This document shows positions 59,625 to 64,000 of a stretch of DNA of 64,000 nt, in pieces. Source of the DNA: Leptospira perdikensis (GTDB lineage: Bacteria > Spirochaetota > Leptospiria > Leptospirales > Leptospiraceae); contig NZ_RQGA01000013.1 in NCBI RefSeq assembly GCF_004769575.1, forward strand, positions 248,001 to 312,000, in the 5' to 3' direction. Under the pieces are notes generated by a model. The model worked only from the letters and a program-made list of their open reading frames with translations, was not told the origin of the DNA and did not search any database. The position numbers and the translations under genes are program-made. The stretch's first letter is position 1, and every line of letters begins with the position of its first letter.

Positions 59625-62316
59625 AGGTTTTTATTTCATTCTATTTGGGATTTTAGTTTCGGTATCTATCGACCCAAGACCTGGAATGGGGGAGTCTTAT
59701 AGATCTTCATCGTCATCCAGTTCTAGTAGTTATCGATCCAGTTCCTCTTCTTATTCCAGTTCGAAATCTTCCTATTCTTCCAATACAAAATCAGGATATA
59801 GTTCCTCTTCCTCCACTCCGAGTACCCCATCACCTAATCTTTATTTTAACACCAAAGATCACAAAATCACAGTCCATCTGTATTCTGATGGGTCCGCCTT
59901 AGTGAAAGAATCATTTACGATTCTTGCAAAACAATCCAATTTAGGAATTCGACGTCCGCAGATTTTTCACCAAGAAAATGGAGAAATCTCCGATATAAAA
60001 GTTTCTCCAGAAAATTTCAGCGTTTCGCATAACTATGATTCTATAGATATTTATTGGGAAGAACCGAAAGACAATCCAGAAACCAAAATCTCACTCGAAT
60101 ACAAAATTCTCCAATCCGTAGAGTGGTTAGGTACGCTCCCCTTAATTCATTGGCGGTTTACTAAAACAAGTAACGATTCGGTTCCTTTTTTGTTAGATAT
60201 TTCATGGGATCCAGATACCATTTCTCCAAATTTACAATTGTATGAAGAAAAAATTGATTCCGAATTAGCAGAATACGTAAAAGAACCTGTCCTCAAAAAC
60301 CAAAACAATACCGAACTTCATTATTCACCGAACAAAGATGATAAAGAAATAAATTCCATGGTTTTTATTGATTTACCATCCCTTGATTCAAAATCCAATC
60401 CGAAACTTTCTGGAACTATTAAAAATATTTCTGATTCGCTAAACAATGGTTACCGATTGAAAGAATATGTTTTTCTAAATGACAATGGTAGTCAAAATTA
60501 TCAGTCAGAAATCGAAATCTCCAATCAAAACTTAAATTCTGAGCCTTTATTGATCCCATTTGGGTTATTTCAGTTTCGGGAACACGGAGAAACATTTTGG
60601 AATCAGATGGTAACTCCAAGATACCAAATTACTTATGCTCTAAAAGGACTAGATAGTTCATTTTGGCACCTTTTCAGTGCGAGTTTAACCAATTTTCAAA
60701 AAAGCCAAAATACAAAGTCTATAAATTATTCATTCGCCTATAACACATTAGGGGAAACATCAAATCGAAAAGACAAAGGTTCCGAACATTGGATTCGAGT
60801 TACCGGACTCGAAAAAAATAATAATTTGGATATGGAATCCTTTCAAATTCAGGTGGAAAGCGAATCTGATCTCGACAAAGACAATACCACTGTGGAATTG
60901 GTGATTGGGGATTGTGAGTTTTGTACCAACTACGAAGACCAAAATTCAATTCTGATACCGATTCAACCAGAATGGAACAAGTCCGGGTTTCTCATCCGAT
61001 GGACTACAACCATTCCATCAAACTATAATCTTTACGTTCGTGTGCGAGAATCGAACAAATCTTTCAATTACAATCCAATTTTAGTATCATATGCTGTTCT
61101 CAATTCTTTCTATCATTCTCCGGGTTCCGGTAGTCATTCTGGTTATTTGATTTTCCTTGGAGTCCTCGGTCTCACCACAACCATCATTAGCTTTTACTTT
61201 ATTTCGAAATTTAACATTAAACGAAAATATAATAGGAATCGAAATTTCATTCTGAAACAAATCCAACTAGCAGATCCAGAATTTGATTGGCATGAATTTT
61301 CAAAGAAAGTCATCTACATATCGGAACAAATTGTTTTCGCTTGGGATAAAGGAAATATGGATCCTGTGCGAAATTTTCTCTCAGCCTCTGTATTCCAAAG
61401 GTTTTCGATTCAATTGCGTTTGTTACGAGAAATAGACAAAGAAATCAATCGAATGAAAAATTTTTCAGTCTTGTCTGTTGAAATTTTAAATTTAGAGTTG
61501 GAATCGGAATACCAAACCATTCATCTCAAACTGCAATGTATATCTAAAGACCAAACCTTTTCGATTGAGACTAAAGAAGAAAAAATCCAAAAAGAGCTCA
61601 ACTCTTCTTCTGCAAAAATCTATGAAGAAGTACATTCCTTTACTCGGAAACTCTCCGCCCTAACAAAACCAAAAATGGATTTAGTTCATAATCATTGTCC
61701 TTCTTGTGGAGCCAACTCACCACTATCACATCAATCTACCAAATGCCAATATTGCGGTGTGATTTTTAATTCTGGAGAATCAGATTGGGTTTTGACCGAG
61801 ATCACTCAAATGGTCGAATGGGAACCGACTTCGATTGAAAAAGGAAAAATGAACACAGGCGAAATCTCCAAACAAATATTAGAAGATAGAGCCTCTGCTG
61901 TTTTTTGGAAGTATATACAATTCCAATCATTACCTCAAAGTTTAGTTCTGGACAGAGAAAGTACATCGAACGCTATTCAATTGTTAGGTGAACCAGGAAA
62001 GGAAATTTTGTTCCTGCCAGTGATCGGTTCTTGCCGGCTCATCCATTGGGACTTGGAATCCAGTCCTAAAACGATGGTTTGTGAAATTCGTTGGAGTGCA
62101 GCTTCAAAAAAAAATATGATTCCAGAACATAGGAGAAATCGAATCAAACTGAGTTTATCAGCGAACCGCTCGGCTTCCTTGGGTTTTTCGGAAATGAGCT
62201 GTCAAAACTGTGGGGCGAACTTTCCAGAATTGGATGCAACCCATTGTGAATTTTGTAACCAAGAAATTCCAAAGAAAGTAGACGATTGGTTATTAGAAGA
62301 AATATCCCCAGCTTAA
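59617..62316 (+). CDS. Ser-rich envelope protein with DUF2207-like, Tim44-like and zinc-ribbon domains
   Basis: An 899-residue protein starting at TTG 59617. A signal peptide (about 1-24) is followed by a Ser/Tyr-rich stretch (about 28-68). A beta-rich domain of the DUF2207 kind follows (about 75-490, opening TKDHKITVHLYSDGSALVKESF). A membrane span lies at about 507-530, then a cytoplasmic Tim44-like domain (about 545-700: EFSKKVIYISEQIVFAWDKG, NFLSASVFQRF) and two zinc ribbons, CPSCGAN ... CQYCG near 700 and CQNCGAN ... CEFCN near 870. Tim44/TerB pairs occur in other bacteria without a known function. It may link envelope and cytoplasm; the Ser-rich part could be modified. Confidence 0.75.
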   Translation: MLKGFYFILFGILVSVSIDPRPGMGESYRSSSSSSSSSYRSSSSSYSSSKSSYSSNTKSGYSSSSSTPSTPSPNLYFNTKDHKITVHLYSDGSALVKESFTILAKQSNLGIRRPQIFHQENGEISDIKVSPENFSVSHNYDSIDIYWEEPKDNPETKISLEYKILQSVEWLGTLPLIHWRFTKTSNDSVPFLLDISWDPDTISPNLQLYEEKIDSELAEYVKEPVLKNQNNTELHYSPNKDDKEINSMVFIDLPSLDSKSNPKLSGTIKNISDSLNNGYRLKEYVFLNDNGSQNYQSEIEISNQNLNSEPLLIPFGLFQFREHGETFWNQMVTPRYQITYALKGLDSSFWHLFSASLTNFQKSQNTKSINYSFAYNTLGETSNRKDKGSEHWIRVTGLEKNNNLDMESFQIQVESESDLDKDNTTVELVIGDCEFCTNYEDQNSILIPIQPEWNKSGFLIRWTTTIPSNYNLYVRVRESNKSFNYNPILVSYAVLNSFYHSPGSGSHSGYLIFLGVLGLTTTIISFYFISKFNIKRKYNRNRNFILKQIQLADPEFDWHEFSKKVIYISEQIVFAWDKGNMDPVRNFLSASVFQRFSIQLRLLREIDKEINRMKNFSVLSVEILNLELESEYQTIHLKLQCISKDQTFSIETKEEKIQKELNSSSAKIYEEVHSFTRKLSALTKPKMDLVHNHCPSCGANSPLSHQSTKCQYCGVIFNSGESDWVLTEITQMVEWEPTSIEKGKMNTGEISKQILEDRASAVFWKYIQFQSLPQSLVLDRESTSNAIQLLGEPGKEILFLPVIGSCRLIHWDLESSPKTMVCEIRWSAASKKNMIPEHRRNRIKLSLSANRSASLGFSEMSCQNCGANFPELDATHCEFCNQEIPKKVDDWLLEEISPA
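60024..60033 (-). repeat. GTTATGCGAA word
   Basis: Exact copy; in the Ser-rich envelope protein gene it is read TCG-CAT-AAC (Ser-His-Asn). Confidence 0.6.
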
Positions 62317-62326
62317 ATCATCACTA

Positions 62327-63034
62327 TTACCTTGGTTTGGTATAACAGATCCAATGTCTGTCAGTAACTGGCTCCACATTCAATTTGGTATCTAAACGAA
62401 CGATTTCTAACATTTCTTTCACTTCTTCGATTCGATAAGCAGCCAGTAAACTATTGTAAAAATCTCTTTTTAAAATTTCTGGTTCATTATTCGCATAACG
62501 TTCTATTAGTTGATTTGTTTGAGTGAGAGAATCAGGTCTCATTAGATCAGAGATGAAAATAAAACTATCGTTATGAATAGATCTTTGAATCGCTCCCCAA
62601 AATTGAAATGGATCATGTATATGATGTAATAAAGAATTCGAAAATACTAAATCGTAAGGGGATTCGGGAACAAAGTCCTGAATGAGTTCTTTTTTAAAAT
62701 CAATTTTATTGTTTCTTTTTTCTGAATCCAATGTATCCATACGCTTCTTACAAAGATCTAACATGAATTCGGACCCATCTAGAAACGTAAAATTCGCCAT
62801 CGGAAACTGTAAATACAAGCGAGATGACATATCCCCGGGCCCACAACCTAAATCCAAAATGGATTCTGGTACAAACCTTTGGGGGAGTCTATCTTGAAAT
62901 TTACGAATGAGAAACGAATGAGCTGTTTCAAAATCAGCATTAGCATAAGATTCTACTTGAGTAGGATCTTCCATAAGTTCTGGTTCAGGGATTCGAACCA
63001 TGTGGTGAAAAGAAAAGTTTACAGATCGTTTCAT
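62327..63034 (-). CDS. Class I SAM-dependent methyltransferase
   Basis: A 235-residue methyltransferase. The SAM-binding motif I is ILDLGCGPGDMS (about 62-73), followed by the acidic loop FLDGSEFM at the end of strand 2 and the motif near 127-136, LVFSNSLLHHIHD. The LHH pattern is typical for UbiE-like and trans-aconitate-like methyltransferases acting on small molecules or lipids. The substrate is not evident. It overlaps no neighbour and is divergent from the lipoprotein gene at 63058. Confidence 0.92.
   Translation of the reverse strand: MKRSVNFSFHHMVRIPEPELMEDPTQVESYANADFETAHSFLIRKFQDRLPQRFVPESILDLGCGPGDMSSRLYLQFPMANFTFLDGSEFMLDLCKKRMDTLDSEKRNNKIDFKKELIQDFVPESPYDLVFSNSLLHHIHDPFQFWGAIQRSIHNDSFIFISDLMRPDSLTQTNQLIERYANNEPEILKRDFYNSLLAAYRIEEVKEMLEIVRLDTKLNVEPVTDRHWICYTKPR
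62490..62499 (-). repeat. GTTATGCGAA word
   Basis: Exact copy; in the methyltransferase gene it is read CGT-TAT-GCG-AAT (Arg-Tyr-Ala-Asn). Confidence 0.6.
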
Positions 63035-63057
63035 TCTCTATTAAGGATAAAAATCTC

Positions 63058-63531
63058 ATGAAACAAATCTATCTATCCATCCTTTTCTTTGTTTTTCTGA
63101 CAAATTGTATGCTTACGGAAGGGATAGGAATTCCTACCTACGGTGCGATCAAAGGTGCAGAAGCAAAAAAAAGAATCTCCAATGCAATTTTAGAAGCAGA
63201 ATCAACAGCTTCTGCGTTTTGGCTTGCTCAATCAGGAATGAAGGGAGGGCAAGGTCCCATCTCGCCTCTTCTACTCATCAATGGTGTTTTAGCCAAAATT
63301 CTTTATTCCTATCTTGCAGAAATCGAAGATAACGAATCCTTTATGGAATCCTCTGTTTTACAATGTGAATCCGATATTCGTACAAAGGGAGCTTTGATTT
63401 TAGGAAGTACCTATGATGGTTTAACAACAACTGGCGGGGTCATTCGAGATGCCATTCTTTTGCCAGAGTTTGCATCCTGTGATTTAGTAAATACAGGCAA
63501 AATCATTACGATCGAACCAATTCGTTTTTAA
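63058..63531 (+). CDS. TIGR04452-like lipoprotein
   Basis: A 157-residue lipoprotein with signal and lipobox LTNC (Cys17). The mature part resembles the Leptospira lipoprotein family TIGR04452: an early glycine-rich IPTYGAIKGAEAKKRISNAI, a hydrophobic region, then SVLQCESDIRTKGALILG and ending in a conserved Cys-containing tail. The family is restricted to Leptospira and has no known function. The gene is followed by 11 bases and then the serine hydrolase gene, so they likely share a transcript. Confidence 0.68.
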   Translation: MKQIYLSILFFVFLTNCMLTEGIGIPTYGAIKGAEAKKRISNAILEAESTASAFWLAQSGMKGGQGPISPLLLINGVLAKILYSYLAEIEDNESFMESSVLQCESDIRTKGALILGSTYDGLTTTGGVIRDAILLPEFASCDLVNTGKIITIEPIRF

Positions 63532-63542
63532 ATGAGGGTTTT

Positions 63543-64000
63543 ATGAAATCGAATCAATTTAAATTATTAATTTTACTCTTATCGTCTTCTTTTTTTCTAG
63601 ATTGTCTCAAATCAGTTGAGACGGACAAAGATGCGCAATCGATATTGATGGCAGGTATTGTTGGCTCTTGTTTTAGTATCGATATTTGTTTTGATCAATA
63701 TGCCAAAACCACTGATGAAGGTGCGAGTTTCCAAGTTTATGACCAATCAGGTAACAGGATTTATGCGAGACAATCTGTCTTAGATTATAGTACTTACCGA
63801 CCGATTGCTTCTGGATCCAAATGGGTAACAGCAATCACCGCCATGAGAGCCATAGATTGTAATGCTAATAGTGGAACCTATGCAAGTTGCGGAACGGTTA
63901 CGACAGGAACTTGCGCCACTGGAGGGACTTTGTCCTTAAGTCGAACTACTGGTGAAATTCTTGGATGGACCGGAACGAAAGGATCCATCACCCTCCGTCA
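63543..64000 (+). CDS. Beta-lactamase-related serine hydrolase lipoprotein, N-terminal part
   Basis: Runs off the right edge of the window after about 152 residues. AGGG precedes the ATG at 63543. A signal peptide ends at lipobox FFLDC (Cys21). The region YRPIASGSKWVTAITAMRAID contains an S-x-x-K nucleophile motif (SGSK), as in class C beta-lactamases and penicillin-binding esterases, and the following LSLSRTTGEILGWTGTKGSITLR matches the segment that leads to the second part of the fold. The Y-x-N and third motif are beyond the window. Likely an envelope-anchored esterase or DD-peptidase-like enzyme. Confidence 0.8.
   Translation, partial: MKSNQFKLLILLLSSSFFLDCLKSVETDKDAQSILMAGIVGSCFSIDICFDQYAKTTDEGASFQVYDQSGNRIYARQSVLDYSTYRPIASGSKWVTAITAMRAIDCNANSGTYASCGTVTTGTCATGGTLSLSRTTGEILGWTGTKGSITLR

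Noticed and set aside
1..64000. tRNA, rRNA, CRISPR, riboswitch or insertion sequence
   Set aside because: No cloverleaf, spaced direct repeats, transposase gene or known leader motif was seen in the short gaps between genes.

Overview
The window looks like a stretch of core chromosome from a Leptospira species. GC content is roughly 38 % (estimated by eye), which fits the saprophytic L. biflexa side of the genus better than a typical pathogen; this is inference, since no rRNA or species marker is present. Supporting signs are the many short lipoproteins with loose spirochaetal lipoboxes, frequent TTG and GTG starts, a TIGR04452-like lipoprotein, and Leptospira-style signalling proteins (7TM-linked SpoIIE phosphatase, membrane adenylate cyclase, STAS protein, hybrid kinase). 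Coding density is high, no gene-free stretch exceeds about 170 bases, and I see no tRNA, rRNA, CRISPR array, insertion sequence or prophage.

Layout. 1-5 kb: end of a dcd-like gene, a crotonase, a TIG lipoprotein, hypothetical proteins, a DUF3347-like lipoprotein. 5-9.5 kb: MFS transporter, short-chain dehydrogenase, aminotransferase, patatin lipase. 9.6-11.8 kb: a YjgN/DUF898 membrane protein coupled to an M48 metalloprotease. 11.8-17.1 kb: surface glycan genes (nucleotide-sugar epimerase, three translationally coupled GT4 glycosyltransferases and a methyltransferase-like protein). 17.1-19.8 kb: inositol monophosphatase and an XpaC/TelA pair. 19.9-23.1 kb: catalytically dead integrase-fold protein, STAS protein, GT39-like membrane glycosyltransferase, SGNH lipoprotein. 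23.1-26.4 kb: coaX, birA, SDR, metF. 26.4-29.6 kb: MORN lipoprotein, then a receiver/CheC/hybrid-kinase signalling operon. 29.6-33 kb: a subtilase with a separately encoded prodomain-like protein, and prfA. 33-35 kb: EcsC-like protein, lipoprotein, small Cys protein. 35.1-42 kb: a tightly packed six-gene operon (secreted protein, rhomboid, MDR dehydrogenase, large SAH-hydrolase-like protein, Nudix, Cys-less nitrilase-like protein). 42-47 kb: alcohol dehydrogenase, SpoIIE phosphatase, nitronate monooxygenase. 47.2-50.6 kb: FecR protein with a haem-c motif, outer-membrane barrel, DsbD. 50.7-54.6 kb: thyX, GAF-lipase, small domain proteins. 54.7-59 kb: metG, adenylate cyclase, unusual HisI-like protein and rhodanese as one operon. 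59-64 kb: TerB-like and Tim44/zinc-ribbon pair, methyltransferase, lipoproteins and the start of a serine hydrolase.

The strongest unexplained signal is not a gene. The 10-base word GTTATGCGAA (either strand) occurs exactly nine times, with several one-mismatch relatives, in different codon registers and once (as ATTATGCGAA) between genes. This looks like selection on a DNA word. The second candidate is the operon at 35.1-42 kb, which joins an SAH-hydrolase-like Rossmann protein to a dehydrogenase, a Nudix protein and a degenerate nitrilase. Several genes keep a known fold but lack its catalytic residues (integrase, nitrilase, HisI).
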